From positions 1,302,001-1,366,000 of the forward strand of contig CM034109.1 of NCBI GenBank assembly GCA_019914945.1: a stretch of 64,000 nt of DNA. The letters run 5' to 3'. A program made the position numbers and the translations under genes. This document shows, piece by piece, positions 21,236 through 34,000 of the stretch. The notes under the pieces are model-generated. The model did not search any database. It was not told the origin of the DNA and saw nothing but the letters and a program-made list of their open reading frames with translations. The stretch comes from Typha latifolia (taxonomy: Eukaryota > Streptophyta > Magnoliopsida > Poales > Typhaceae). Positions within the stretch are counted from its first letter, which is position 1; every line of letters begins with the position of its first letter.

Positions 21236-23324
21236 GGTCTCATACATGTATATCAGCATCAAACACCCCCAAACATATAGAGAAAGTATGTAATAGGGCT
21301 CTCAAGCGACTATATGTCTATTAGTGGTACATCAAACAAGACTAACGACAATTGAAAATACATTTGGATTTTGATCTAAAAAAATTAAAGAAGCCTAATC
21401 CTATTTTAGACCAATTGCACTAACAAAAGAAATGGAAAAGCTAGAGCCTCACAAGAGCCTAGTCTCTCAACATTTAGTCGACGACACTGACTAGTTTGAA
21501 AAATAAAGAAATCAATTGAAAAGTGAGTCGAGCGCTCAGCAAGTAGGTCACACCAGTGATGTAAAGATGCAAAATTAAATATATAGAATTAGATATGAAC
21601 ATGCTCAATGAACAAAAGCAAAGAAGATAGGAGTCGCATCAATCCAGCAATCATTCATATATGACAATCCCATGCTAATATCTATAATCACCAAGAGTAA
21701 ATACAATATGCTATAATGTCATGATCAAAGTGAAAGTAAACTACATACATGAAGTAACGATGTAACATATTCCTATCAAGTTCATATCCATACACATTAT
21801 TTACACACCTAGCATCCACTACTAAGCCCCTTAGAGAATCATACAACTAAACAATAGGCATCTATTACCATCCTTTCAGGCATCATGGATTGCAACTACC
21901 CAAACCTACCCCACAAAAGGAATAGAACTTAGCGATAAATCTTACATGCTCATGCTTGACGAACTACTAAATAATTATTTGTAGTCAAAGACTAAAAATC
22001 GTGAACCTACCATCATCTAATCACCACCATCGCACATCGATGAGATGCATACTCACGAGCTCTGAGCTCCACACTACACCCTAGTCATGCGCCATCGTGT
22101 ATTGCCAAGTTTGCCAAGTCTACATAGTTCCTGCCTTTGATATTACATGTTTGGAGTACTTGCTGACCCATACTTGCTTAATGACAATAATTCAACACTT
22201 GCTTATCACTGGCCGATAGTATGCCTGAATGTCTAGGAAACACAAACTAGTACCTTAGGCGGGACTCTTAACATAATGTAATATACAAGTATGCTCCACA
22301 CCCTTACCTTGGCAAGATCTATGGGGTATCGTCAATACGATATGTTTCTTAGCATGAGTTCGTGTATGTAGTGTAGTGTTGGCATGCATATATGTATAAT
22401 TGTCACCATTATATGAGTACTAACATAAATGTGTTATAATAAATAGTATAAAAATACGATCATTCACATGAAATGAGAGAACCAACATAAGAAGCACACA
22501 AGCACCTTCAACTTTATAAGGTTATCTCTCTATGTTACCCAACAATTTATATGCATGTGTTGGTGCTTCTGATTAACGCAAATCCCTACCAAACATATAT
22601 GCAAGAACAAAAAGAGGAGAGTTGTGTCCACTTGCCTAAAAGTTATGATGTCTCAAAATGGCACAATTGTCCCACCAAAGATCGACAGGGAGAGGGTTGC
22701 GGTCCTCCATGCTTTGATGTTCTCAACAGTAAATAACAAATCTTGCGACCACTCCGCAAACTTAACGTGAAGGCTCAGAACATCCATGATGTTTAGTCGG
22801 GCTCGAAAGGCCTAACATGCCTATTGGGACTCACTGCCAATTTTCTCTCTTCTTTTCCATCTCGTTTTTCTTCTTCCCACACCCCTCTTTCTCTAAAGCC
22901 TACTTTCTTTCTTATTTTACTCCCACAACCCAACTCTTCACTCCCTCTCTATTTGTCAATCTGACAACTCTCTTTTTTCTCCCTCATCTCCTTCATCCCG
23001 TGGCATCTCACAACCCCTCACATGGCAAGACAAGCCACAACAGTCGTGTTGCTTCGTGGTGTAGGTCAAAAGATAAGCAAGAAGAGGAAGAAACAAGAGG
23101 GAGAAGGGGAGTAAAAGTGGGGCAAATTGATGGTAGGGTTGGAGTAAGAAGATGACGACAGTGGCAGAGAGTGACGACAATGACAACGACAAGAGGTTAG
23201 AAGGAGGCAGCTAGGAAGGGCATAGGATAAAAAGAGGGAGAATAAAAGGTGGGGACGGATATTTGGGTCAAGTTTTTCTTTGTTTGCATTATTTTCCTTC
23301 AATTTTGTTTTATTGGGTGTTACA
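21236..23324 (-). mobile_element. 3' LTR region of a Ty3/gypsy-type element, minus orientation
   Basis: On the minus strand, 23345-23325 reads as a polypurine tract (GTAAGGAGGAGT) directly followed at 23324 by TGTAACACCC, the usual start of chromovirus-type LTRs. The bases before the tract read AATTTTGAGGTCAAAATTT, as at the 3' end of gypsy polyproteins. The CT-rich part at 22830-23200 (minus) fits the 5' part of such LTRs. The far LTR end is not identified; 21236 is where similarity to 26403 begins. No open polyprotein frame remains. Confidence 0.55.
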
Positions 23325-24599
23325 ACTCCTCCTTACTACTAGAAATTTTGACCTCAAAATTTATTAGGTTTAAGAGGCACCTTAGGATATTTACGATGAT
23401 TTGAAGTTTCATTGGAGATGGAACAATAATAGCCAAAACTTAATAAAAACTAAAGTTGAGACTCATTGGTGAAGGCTGAAACTATCAAGATTTCTAGTTT
23501 GATATTTATTTTGGACCACAATAGGCTAAAAGCCTAAAACCACTCTATTTCAGCCTAGATTATTTATTTTTTCTAGGAGTTAAAAATGAAACTTTGAACC
23601 ATGATATTTACCAATACTCCTAGTAACTTTGTAGCATATAATGTTGCATTCCACTTTCCAAGACATAAAAATTGATATTCAGGTGCAATTATGACTGCTA
23701 TATCATTGTTCACTACCATTATAGCATCCTGATAGATGTATGATTCATTGCTCAAGTAACCTCCCCATTTCCTAACATTAGTTGCATTCAAAACTAATAG
23801 CATACTACACTATAATTCTTCTCCACCTTACCTTGAAAATGCAATTGTGACTGCTAAATTATTATTCACACTACCATTATAGCATCTTGATAGATGTATG
23901 ATTCATTGCTCAAATACCCTTCCCGTTTCCTAACATCAGTTGCATTCAAAACTAATAGCATACTATCCTATCGTTCTTCTCCGCCTTACCTTGAAAATGT
24001 CAAAAATAACAAGAGTTCTTGATAGTAAATTTCAAAAGTATAATACAAAGAAATACCTATACCCAAGTACAATCCTATTCTACTAAGTTTGACTCTTGGC
24101 TTGTCTGCCAATCAATATTTGAATTCATCCCTAAGGCCCTAATGCTAAGACATTAGAATCGAAAGAACATAATTCTTGAAACCACCTCTTGTCAAACAAA
24201 ACATCACATATACCAATATTCTAAGCAAAAACCCATATGAGGAAAACCAGATGAATAGGGGATCGTCACCAAAGTCCACTAATATTACTTTTTAAATAAG
24301 AAAACATTAGCAATCAAACCAAGAGACCTGAAAGAAACAACCATAAAAAGAAATCATCCTAATATTTAAGAATGGATCGAGATTATGTTCTCTCTTCTTT
24401 TCTTTTAAGATAAGTCCAACGCTCAAATAGCAAAGTGAACAAAACCAATATCAAGACATACAACTAAAGGGTTTAAACAACAACGCTCATCTTTTCACAT
24501 GACCAAATAACTGAAAGAATGACCCGCATACCCAAACATATCCATGAGTTTCACTGTTTACAAGATGAGGAACATTAAGATAACAAATAGCCATCTCTG
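23325..24599. other. Interior of the decayed gypsy-related region
   Basis: No coding domain recognised. A direct repeat of about 190 bases occurs: 'gcaattatgactgctatatcattgttcac' near 23682 and 'gcaattgtgactgctaaattattattcac' near 23842, both followed by 'accattatagcatc.tgatagatgtatgattcattgctcaa'. Confidence 0.45.
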
Positions 24600-25530
24600 A
24601 AGGTACACAACCCGAGCATTCAACAACAACAACAACAACCAAAAATGTTAAGAATACACAAGCAGAGCATTTAAATAGGGAACAATCTCAAGATATACAC
24701 ATCCTGGGCATGTAGATAAGGAATCATGTCAAGAAATCAACGACCCGAACATTTTAACAAAAGATCATCTCAACAAATACACAATCTGAGAATGTAAATA
24801 AATTATCTCCGAAAATACACCACTTGAGCATTTAGAAAACAACGCTCGTCTATAAGAGGTTCAAAACCTGAGCAATATAAACAATGTACTATCTAAAGAT
24901 ATAGACGTCCGGATTATTTAGATAAGAAATCATTTCAAGGAATAAACGACCTGAGCATTTCAATAAGAAATCTTCAAAATACACAACCCAAGCATGTAAA
25001 TAAGAATCATCTTAGAAAATACACGACTTGAGAATCTAATAAAAGAAAAGGAAAGAAGAATTCCCGAGAATTCACAGCTCGAGTATTTAAATAGGAAACC
25101 ATCTCAATCTCAAGAACTACACAGCCTGAGCATGTAAATAAGGAATCATGTCAACAAATATAGGACCTGAGCATTTGAACGAAAGATCGTCCCAACAAAG
25201 ACACAATCTGAGGATGTAAATAAATCATCTTCGAAAATACACCACTTGAGCATTTAGAAAACAACACTCATCTTAAGAGGTTCAAAACCTGAGCATGTAA
25301 ATAAGGTACTATCTAGAGAAATACACATCCGGATTATTTAGATAAGAAATCATTTCAAGGAATACACGACCTGAGCATTTCAATAAGAAAATCTTCAAAA
25401 TACACACAACCCAAGCATGTAAATAAGAATCATCTTAGAAAATACACGACTTGAGAACCTAGGAAAAATAAAAGAAAAGAAATGTCTCGAGAAATTCACA
25501 GCTTGAGCATTTAAATAAGGAACCATCTAA
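24600..25530. repeat. 41-bp minisatellite with a 420-bp higher-order repeat
   Basis: The basic unit is 'acacaacctgagcatgtaaataaggaatcatctcaagaaat' with variants. The 'gagcat'-type landmark falls at 24665, 24706, 24747, 24788, 24826 and 24870, spacings of 41, 41, 41, 38 and 44. Blocks of about ten units repeat: 'ccggattatttagataagaaatcatttcaaggaat' begins at 24909 and again at 25329 (420 apart), and 'gaatcatgtcaa' at 24721 and 25143. Confidence 0.85.
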
Positions 25531-26402
25531 ATAAAAACAAAAATAAAAAAACGCATCACGAGAATTTTGAATATATAAAAAATAAAAAGGGAGGGGGAGA
25601 AATGTGATCGGTGGCAGAGGAGAGAGAGAGAAAGGTAGAGGCGGCAGTGGGTGAGGCCGTGAGGGGGAGAAAGTTAGCCCCGGCGGTGAAGAGGGAGAGA
25701 GATAGAGAGTGACAGTGATCGAGAGAGAGACTGTGAGAGGGAAACAGTGGGAGTGAGAGAGAAAGAGGAAGAGACTAACGTTACCGTCTCCGTCGTGCTC
25801 GCCGACCACCGTCGCAGTCGAATTTGCCGTCGAGAGAGCTGGGAAAGAGGAAGGAACAGACCGAGTATTTAAGGTTTCGGTGGGGGGGGGTTTCGGTCCA
25901 ATTTTCCGAATTTTTTTACCAAAATAGCCCTCCCAAATAAATTTTTTACGGGTCTACTGGACTTCAAAACTTTTCTACTAAGTACAATATGCAACTAAAT
26001 CTCAATTAAATATAACTCACTAATCTGGTCAGCAATTTTTATAAATATAAAAAATAATTTTCTCATATAAATTATTTTCCTAATAAATAATTTGCAAGGA
26101 AATTACTAAATTAAAAAGTAATTTTATATGATTTTTTTTAAAATTGTTGACTCAATTAACGATTTATATTTAAAAATTACTGATTAGGATAGTAATTTTA
26201 AAATACACTAAGTTTAGTAAATAAGTTTTAAGATAAATTAGACATATATAAATATTAGCGGTAGACTTAATATAGTTAAAGCTCAAATTTTCCTTTATTA
26301 TTAGGAACTTAGAATCTGCCCAGTATTAGGTCATTGGGTCGCTGACACATTGTTTGACACTAAGACGAGACGAGCCACGGGTAGCCATGATGCATGAGCA
26401 AA
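25531..26402. other. GA-rich and AT-rich unassigned DNA
   Basis: A purine-rich block (25590-25870) that is CT-rich on the minus strand, followed by AT-rich sequence. Probably LTR or untranslated-leader DNA of the decayed retroelement. No gene seen. Confidence 0.4.
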
Positions 26403-27332
26403 GGTCTTGTACATGCATGTACAGCACTAGATATCTCAAACATACAACAAACGTATAAAGTAGGCCTTTAAGCTCTAACAGTCCATTAGTAATACATTAA
26501 TACTAAAATAAGACTAGCAACAATTGAAAATATATTGACATTTAATGTAAAAAAATTTATGAAGCATAAACTCAATTTAGACAACACTATTTGATAAACT
26601 AGAATTGAACTCCCGACAATCCAACGACAACACATACCAGTCTAAAAAATTCAACAACTAAACAGTGAGAATGTAGAGTGAGTCTAACACTCGACAAATG
26701 AGTTGCACTCATGCTTAATATGAAATGGTAAAATTAAGAAATAAATATATGAAAGTAAATATAAATAAGCTCAATGAACTATATGCGAAAAAGATAAGAG
26801 TTGCATCCATTGAACAATCATTCATATAAAATAACCTTATACTAATATTTAAGATCATCAAGAGTATATATAATATGCTACAATATCATGATCAAAATGA
26901 AAGTAGATTGCATAGAAGAAGTAACATATTTCTATTAAGTTTATATATATATACACACACACATCTTGGGGCATTATACAACTCAATAATTAGCATCTAC
27001 TATCATCCTTTTTAGGCATTATATATTGCAACTACCCAAATCTACCACAGGAGAAGGGAATAGAACTTAGAGATAAATCTCACATACTTATGCTAGGTGA
27101 ACCGCTAACTGATTGTCTATAACCACAGACTTAAAGTCTCAATCATAAACTTCATCGTAACTAACATAACCACTATCGTTGCATATTGTGACGATATATA
27201 TTTATAAGTCTTTAGTTCTACACTACATTTTAACTCTATATACTATATACAAAGCCTACATGGTCCCGACATATGATATTATATATTTATTGGACAACTT
27301 GTTGGCTTATTTATACATGGTAGACAACATGC
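26403..27332. repeat. Direct repeat partner of 21236-22210
   Basis: From 'ggtcttgtacatgcatgtacagca' onward it aligns to 21236 onward over about 930 bases in the same orientation. Shared landmarks: 'aagactagcaacaattgaaaatat', 'gcaatcattcatata', 'aatatgctacaatatcatgatcaaaatgaaagtag' and 'gcaactacccaaatctaccaca'. Likely the second LTR-derived copy of the decayed element, diverged. Confidence 0.65.
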
Positions 27333-28954
27333 AGGTTTTGAGATAATGCAGTTAAATGATCAAAATAGCTCTAGTACTCAGTGTACGCAGATAAAGTCTG
27401 TCCATTAATTTATTTGTAAGAGACCTTTTAGGGACTTACCCCACTTCCTTTAAAAAAAATTGTTTATCTTAGTTATATTATTATTTGAATCCTCTATATT
27501 ACCTAATGTTAATTTCACCCCTCATGTATTACACTTTAGATGCTTCAAAGCTTTCTCTCTTTTCTGACTTTGATATCTTTTTTGTATTAATAAGAGTTAA
27601 GTATATTTTACCTCCTATACTTATGCCAAAAAAATACTTTACTTATCATACTTTAAAATATATCAAATCAGATCCTATACTTATGATCACTAAAATTAAA
27701 TCATTAGTTTTTCTATCCAAATTAGCGGAGCACACCAAAAAATATCTAAAATTGAATAGCATATTGAATTCACTCAATTTCTAATTCTTTTATGGATAAG
27801 AATTGGATATCATTTTGTTACTAATAGATTATGATTCCTTATTGCTAGAAAGAGATGACATATTTAAGCCTTAATTAACCCAATTAAATGTTGACAATTT
27901 AACTGTCAAGATTCAATATATTTACAAATAATCAACAAAAACAGTAATTTATATATATATATATATATTTAGTTCCTATTGCTAGAATTTCTTACCGCTC
28001 CAGCAATAAAAAAGTTTGTAAAATTTGAAAAAGAAAGATGAGAAAAGGAAAAAGGAAGTGAAAAGAAATAAAAGTAAGATGTGAGAGCAAATGCATCATT
28101 CTTTCTCCCTTCTCACTCTTTTCTCTCCCTTCTCACTTTTGGAATGTATTACTAAGTAATACATTCCAAAAGTAAAATATTTCCCACACCCATAATATAT
28201 AATAAGAATATTGCTATTATTATAAATACTTTACAAATATTCTTAAAAAAAGTGATTATGGGGGGCATTTTATTACCTCTGAATTTTTTTACTCCATATA
28301 GAAACCATCATAATTAATATAAGATAATTACATATCTTACTTTTTTGTAAAATATTTATACAATGTCTGTGGATAAGACTTTATTCCTATAATAATATTA
28401 TTGTGATCAAACAATACAGATTAAGCCAGTCGAGTCGAGTCGAGTCGAGTCGAATCGAATAGAATCGAGTCAAATTAGTTAGATTTGCTTATTGTTGTTA
28501 AATTCAAAGAAAGTGAATAATCCGCATGTGGATCTAATCCGCTAGGATTATACTCCTATTAATAAAAGTGGCCATGAGTTGATAATTATCGTAGGATAAA
28601 TTTTAAGTTTAGCAAATTGATTCTTATTATCTTTATTTTTTATTATAATTATTAGATCATCTTTATTTTTGAATGAGTAAATTATAACCGTAGATCTATC
28701 TTCAAGCACTTAAATCCTAACCATGATTCTCCACCACGAGCCACCCTACTATATCTATACAACAGCCACCACCACCCTTGGCCGTCCACCACCCTCCAAC
28801 AACTGCCGCAATATTAGATATTTATCGATTTTGCCATTCTAACCTTCCTTCACTCTTTTATTTTTAATTTTTCACTCCAACCTCAGGTTTACATAAAGCT
28901 AAAGCTATTAAATCCTTCTATAATTTTCTTACGTTCAAAATAGTCTAGATCTAG
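27333..28954. other. Intergenic, AT-rich
   Basis: No gene seen. Contains a perfect palindrome at 28135-28173 and a pentamer microsatellite (cgagt)n at about 28430-28470. Confidence 0.45.
28135..28173. repeat. 39-bp perfect palindrome
   Basis: Two 19-base arms, acttttggaatgtattact and its exact reverse complement, separated by a single A. The ggaatgtatta core resembles terminal repeats of small plant transposons, so it may be two abutting termini. Confidence 0.9.
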
Positions 28955-30166
28955 TTTGTAAAAAAATTTATGTCGATCTTCCATCAATATTATGCATAAA
29001 TATAAGTGGACTATTCTCTATTTAATTTATTAGAAATAAAAAATCACTAAAAAATCACAAGCTCAAAAGCTTTGCAGTGTCAGAACCAAATTTTTTTAAG
29101 CTGAAACCAATACTAAATTTATCCCTGATTTTCTAAATACAAAATCACACAATCAACAAATGCAATATGGCAAATTTAGGACGAGAAATATTATGTATTT
29201 TATGCATTTAAATCATGTACTTTTAAATATAAAAGTTTCAAAATTAAATTGATTAAAAATCCAAAATTACTTAGAAAACTTTCCAAATTATGTACTTTCT
29301 AGATTAAATATCTCTAATAATATGGTATCAATTCACAACTAGTGTTATGCATAAATACAGGCAAAGATGTTCTCAAATCCAATTTGATTACATTTCCATG
29401 GTTTCATGAATATAAAATCATCCCATCTATTCCATGCAAAATCATTGAGAACTTTTCTTTTAAAAAGTGAACAATTAAAGTTGGATTGAAACAACCATTA
29501 TTTGGAAAAAAAAAAAGAACACTTTTAAACCAAATAAATGCAATATGACAAGTTTAAGAATTTATCATCTAATTTTTTCTATTTCAGACTTAAAATTGGA
29601 ATCTTTTCAACAATTTTGTATAACCATGCATCAAAGAAATAAAACAACAAAGTTATCAAGGTCGAGTTCAAGAATAACCGAAGCGAACCTTGAGGAGCTG
29701 TATCATGAACACAAATGTTCTCTTGAGCACCACCCTGCATAAATCCAATTAGCAACATAGAAATGAGGATTATAACAAAATTTTATCAAAATATTAAAGA
29801 ATCTAACATCCAAATCAATAAGAAATAAGGAAATTAGGGTTTGGGTTAAAGTAGAAAGAGAAGAGCATAGGAATACCAGGTTGGACGCGATGATAGGAGA
29901 CGAAAAGTTGCCACGTGAGGGGAGACCCTGAAGGTACCTAGAAGTGCTCGCCTCTGACTTGGTGGTAGCGACCGACGATATATTCATGAAATTTGGGATT
30001 GCACTTGCCAAAATGGAAGAGCTTTCATCCTCCATACAATTATAATATTAATCAGAAAACAAAAGTATGTATTTAGGAGTGTAATATATATATATTAGAT
30101 GCTAAAAAAATAAAGTAAAATTATGGTAAAAATTAACCATATTAGTTACATAAATGATACTAACTT
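28955..30166. repeat. Segmental duplication, copy 2
   Basis: Partner of 19830-21146. It carries the first two SAP exons (listed as a pseudogene), intron 1 and the upstream flank. Shared landmarks include 'atatggtatcaattcacaactagtgttatgcataaatacag', 'tacatttccatggtttc.tgaatataaa' and 'ttggaatcttttcaacaattt..cataaccatgcatc'. Confidence 0.75.
29689..30035 (-). pseudogene. Partial copy of the SAP-domain gene (exons 1 and 2 only)
   Basis: Exon 1 is 30035-29877 (159 bases) and exon 2 is 29734-29689 (46 bases), exactly the sizes in the full gene, with intact GT-AG signals and no stop. The second half of exon 1 keeps YLQGLPSRGNFSSP, while the N-terminal 25 residues differ widely. In exon 2 the conserved LRLYVCD of the main copy has become AQENICV; HDTAPQ remains. 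No exon 3 is seen between 21.1 and 29.7 kb, so alone it cannot make a SAP protein. Its phase would allow splicing to exon 3 at 15613, skipping exons 1-2 of the main copy. Pseudogene is the simpler reading; an alternative first-exon pair is possible. Confidence 0.7.
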
Positions 30167-30219
30167 GAAAAAGATCGAGAGAATTAAGTCGTTCACCCGG
30201 TGCCCTAAAGAGTCGCCAG

Positions 30220-30490
30220 CTAATTGGTACACCAGTTTCAGATCGGCGTCGGAGGTTAATGCATGAGCGATCCATGAGATGTTGTTGGTGATGGAATTTA
30301 TTATCTCCTGTATTTGGATTGAGATAGATTCACTATTAGTCTCAAACATGCACTTTCAAATTAGGGCTAAAGGCTGAAGCATGGTCGATCAATAAGGTAT
30401 TATTAGCGATGATGAAGGTTGCTATCTCTTACCTTGGAATTGAGATGGATTCGCTCTCCCTCTCAAACATGCACCTTCAAATCAGGCCTA
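30220..30490 (-). repeat. Three-unit tandem repeat (about 120 bp) upstream of the partial SAP copy
   Basis: On the minus strand 'tgaaggtgcatgtttgaga' begins near 30479, 'tgaaagtgcatgtttgaga' near 30358 and 'tgaaactggtgtacc' near 30240. Units 1 and 2 share 'cgaatccatctcaatt' or close variants. Unit 2 opens a 67-codon frame (30349-30146) of unknown identity; I do not call it a gene. Confidence 0.55.
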
Positions 30491-31079
30491 GAGGCTGAAG
30501 CACCGACACCGAAGGTTGGATGGTCTGCAGAAGGTTGGATGGTCTAGAGAGTCTCCTATTAATGATATTCTCCTATTATACGTTACAAAAATATCATTAA
30601 TGACATTCTCTTATTGAACGTTACAAAAATGTAAAGTTATACATGTGTACAGAGAAGCTAATTACGTCACAGATCTGCTTGCCAACTCAGGGTGTGCACT
30701 GAGTTTCAGTTGTACCTAAGGAGATCTTTTCCTAATTTATCTTTTGAAATTTTTTTTACCTCTAATGTTAATGGAGTTTTTATTTATGTACAATTAATCA
30801 ATACAAATTTTCTCCTATTCTCTTAAAAATATTATATAAATAAAATGAATTATAAATTTATCTAAATCTTGAATAAGATTTTTAACATAAATGAACTATT
30901 GGTTTTGACTCGAGATTGTAAGAACCCAATCTTATGATCGAGATAGATATTGCCCTTAAATTTGCACTTCAAGATATAGTAACTTTTTTTATCAATATAC
31001 ATAAGAAAAGTGTATTTTCAACCCTAATATCAAGCCTACTTCAGCCTCGTTAACATCTGGAATAAGTTTGTAATAGGAA

Positions 31080-34000
31080 TGTAACAACCAGAAAGAAAAA
31101 AATTGGTGCGCATATGCCCGGTATGTGCGCTGACTTAAGGATGCGCACGTGCGAGGCACGTGCTCTCCTTTCCCCTCTTCCCCCTCTCTCTTTTCTTCTT
31201 CTCCTTCTTTCTTTCTTTTCTTTTTCTTTTTCTTCCTTCTTCTCCCCGCCAGCTCACTCCCCTCATCCCCCCGTCATGCTGGAGCGCTGCCGGCACTGTC
31301 GACCCCGTGGATCGAAGTGCCGGAGCTGCCTCCCCCTCCCAATAAGTCAGATTTGTAATTAAATAATTATTTTGAGTTTTCTCTTCAAAAGTTTCCCTTC
31401 TCAGCCTCGCCGTGATCCGGTCGGTCGGCTGCTTCGTGCCTCGCCGTGATCCGGCCGGTTGGCTGCTTCGTGCCTTGCCATGCCGATGCAATGAGCTCCC
31501 CCTCCTCGCGAGGATGCCCCTGATGGCTCCCTTCGACGCCCTCATGGCCTGTGTCGTCGGGTAGCCCCTCGCCTTGGTCGGCAGCCAAGGCTAGGTGGTT
31601 GCCGACTATCGCTGGCGGCTCGACTTCTCCTCGACTGGCTTCTTCTTGCCGAGGGGAGCGTGTCGGTGTGTTTCGCCGGGTTGCCGACAACCTGCCTTCC
31701 TCCCTCCTTTCGGTTGAGGTGAGAAAGAAGGGGGCAGTCGGGCTGGGTGCAGCCCAGCCCGGTGCCCGCTTGACTGATCGAGCTAGGTGTGGCCATCCTG
31801 GGGCCTGCATGTCTGACTAAGCTGGGTGCGGCCTAGCCTAGGGGCTCACGTTTTAGGCCGGGCTAAGCTAGGCGTGCCCCCATCTCATGTGTCAGGCTGC
31901 ACTGGGTGCGGCCCAGCCCATATGTCAGGCTGGGCTGGGTGCACCCCCAGCCCGTGTCTGGCTGAGCTAGCATAACCCGAGCTTGGAGTAGGTTGGGCTA
32001 CATGCAACCCAGCCTAGGTGAGTGGTGGGTTTGGGGCTGCAAGCAGCCCAGCCCAAGCTTGGGCTGCGAGCAACCCAACCCATGTGTTTTTCTAGTTTAT
32101 AGAAGGCTTGGGCCAATTCTTGGTAGGTTTATTTTAGCTTTGTGCCGACTAAATATAGTGTTTACCCGCTGATTTATCTCTTTAAATTGTTAAGTCATTA
32201 TTTAACTATTTTTAATGCTGCCAATCGTGAGGCTTACTTAATCAATATTTTTGTAGTCGATTGTAGTGTTCGCTACATTAATTATTTTATAAATAAATCT
32301 TAATGAGATAGACCATGGCCTGAGAATGCCGTTACAAATAACACATATTAGGAACTAGCTCCAATTGGATATGAACTTTTGCTGATTATAATTTTGGGCT
32401 AATTCAAATTTATCAAAAGAGTCGGTGGTCCAGGTGTATATGTATTAATTGCTCATATCAAAGAATTAATAGAGATAAATGTTGAAAAATGATATTAAGC
32501 AAGTTGCATTTCTTTTGACAAAGCTTATTAATTAAATATTATCTATGCTATCTTCTATAAATTTAATAATAGTGATTCGGGCGATAATTTGAGGAGAATA
32601 TTTTTATTACGTGTAATAACGCATCAGGCCTTGGTACAACTATGCAGACTCTACCTGATTAATAAAAGTAGGAATTACGAGATGGACCTACCCAAGCCGG
32701 TAGTGAACGTTCATAAGATTATTTAACTAATTGGTGGTAGGAATATTATGCTCATGCTTTTATTTACTTTTCTTATCGAGGTGGACTTTGTATCCTATGA
32801 GGATGATCTCATGGCGTAGTGCAGCTAGTATTACAAAAGCGGTTCAAATAAGTGAAACTTCTATAATCTAGAGTAGTGTAGAGAATGAAATATCATGCTT
32901 TATGAAATCATCACATTTATATCATGCATGTGCATATATTTTTCTTTTAATTATTATTACTCGTCATGGTAATTATATTTTGCGGTTCAATAAGATTTCA
33001 CATATTATGATGTCTTCGCATACTTATTGGTTATGATCATGTGTTTAGCATGCAAACCATGATAATGATCAGTGTTACATTATGCTTGCCATATTAGATA
33101 ATATCATGCTACTCGCACACATGCATGACCATAAAGGGCCTGAGGTCTTAGTCTGTTGATCTCAAACAATTAGACAGCTGTTTTGTCGGGCGATGGGCAA
33201 TTTACTGTCGATCGACAAGAGTCATACCATTTAGGATATTTAAGATAAAGATGGAGAATGGTAGGATGACGAAGACCTAGCGGTACCTGATGACACAGGG
33301 TGAGGGCGTCCATGAGCGATGGTTCATGATTTCTACATGGTGGTGCAATGATGTGGAGCCAAAGACTCGGATGGTAATATCGATGTGCGATACTAACCTT
33401 TGTGATAGGCTTACGATTGAGATCCTTAGTCTGTAGTGACGGACAATTGATTATGCTGTTCGCCGGGTGATGGGCTAGCGATTCTACCGCTAGGGTCTAC
33501 CTTCCCTTGGGGTATATATGTGGTTGGGTGTGAGGATTGATGTGGCCTTCGGGCATAGCTCTACATGAGCCTATGTTGCAGACTTGGTAGTATGAGATGA
33601 TGCATATTATGTGGTGTCGTGTTGACATGGCCTATGGGTGGAGCTTAGTGTAAACTTGAGTTTGAGGACTTCATAGTCTAGATTGATTGCACGGTAGGTT
33701 ATTAATTATTGATATATTAATTTGATCATGATGCGCATATTCATATTTACTTATTATTGCATCATTCATCGTACTACTTTTAGACAGAAGTAGAAACTTG
33801 TTGGGCTTTATGCTCACCATCTTTTGGTGAAAATATTTTTAGATTAGTAGATGAGCCAGAGTTCTTGGCAGATCTGGTGAAGACTAGCTTAAGTCTCCTT
33901 TTTCTAATTCTTATTCTTATTCTTAGTTTATTCATATAAATTAAGCTAAATGGTTTGTAGCTCCTACATGGGCTTCATCATATTTTTGGTTATGGATATG

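Noticed and set aside
22817..23302. Frames of 78-112 codons on both strands
   Set aside because: CT-rich LTR sequence; low complexity.
24600..25530. CRISPR-like array
   Set aside because: The 41-base units are contiguous and variable with no unique spacers, and the genome is eukaryotic; it is a minisatellite.
25459..25809. 116-codon minus-strand frame
   Set aside because: Low-complexity Ser/Pro/Leu product of a purine-rich block.
31114..31820. Cluster of open frames up to 141 codons on both strands
   Set aside because: They lie inside the solo LTR, are GC-rich compositional frames, overlap each other and show no known domain.
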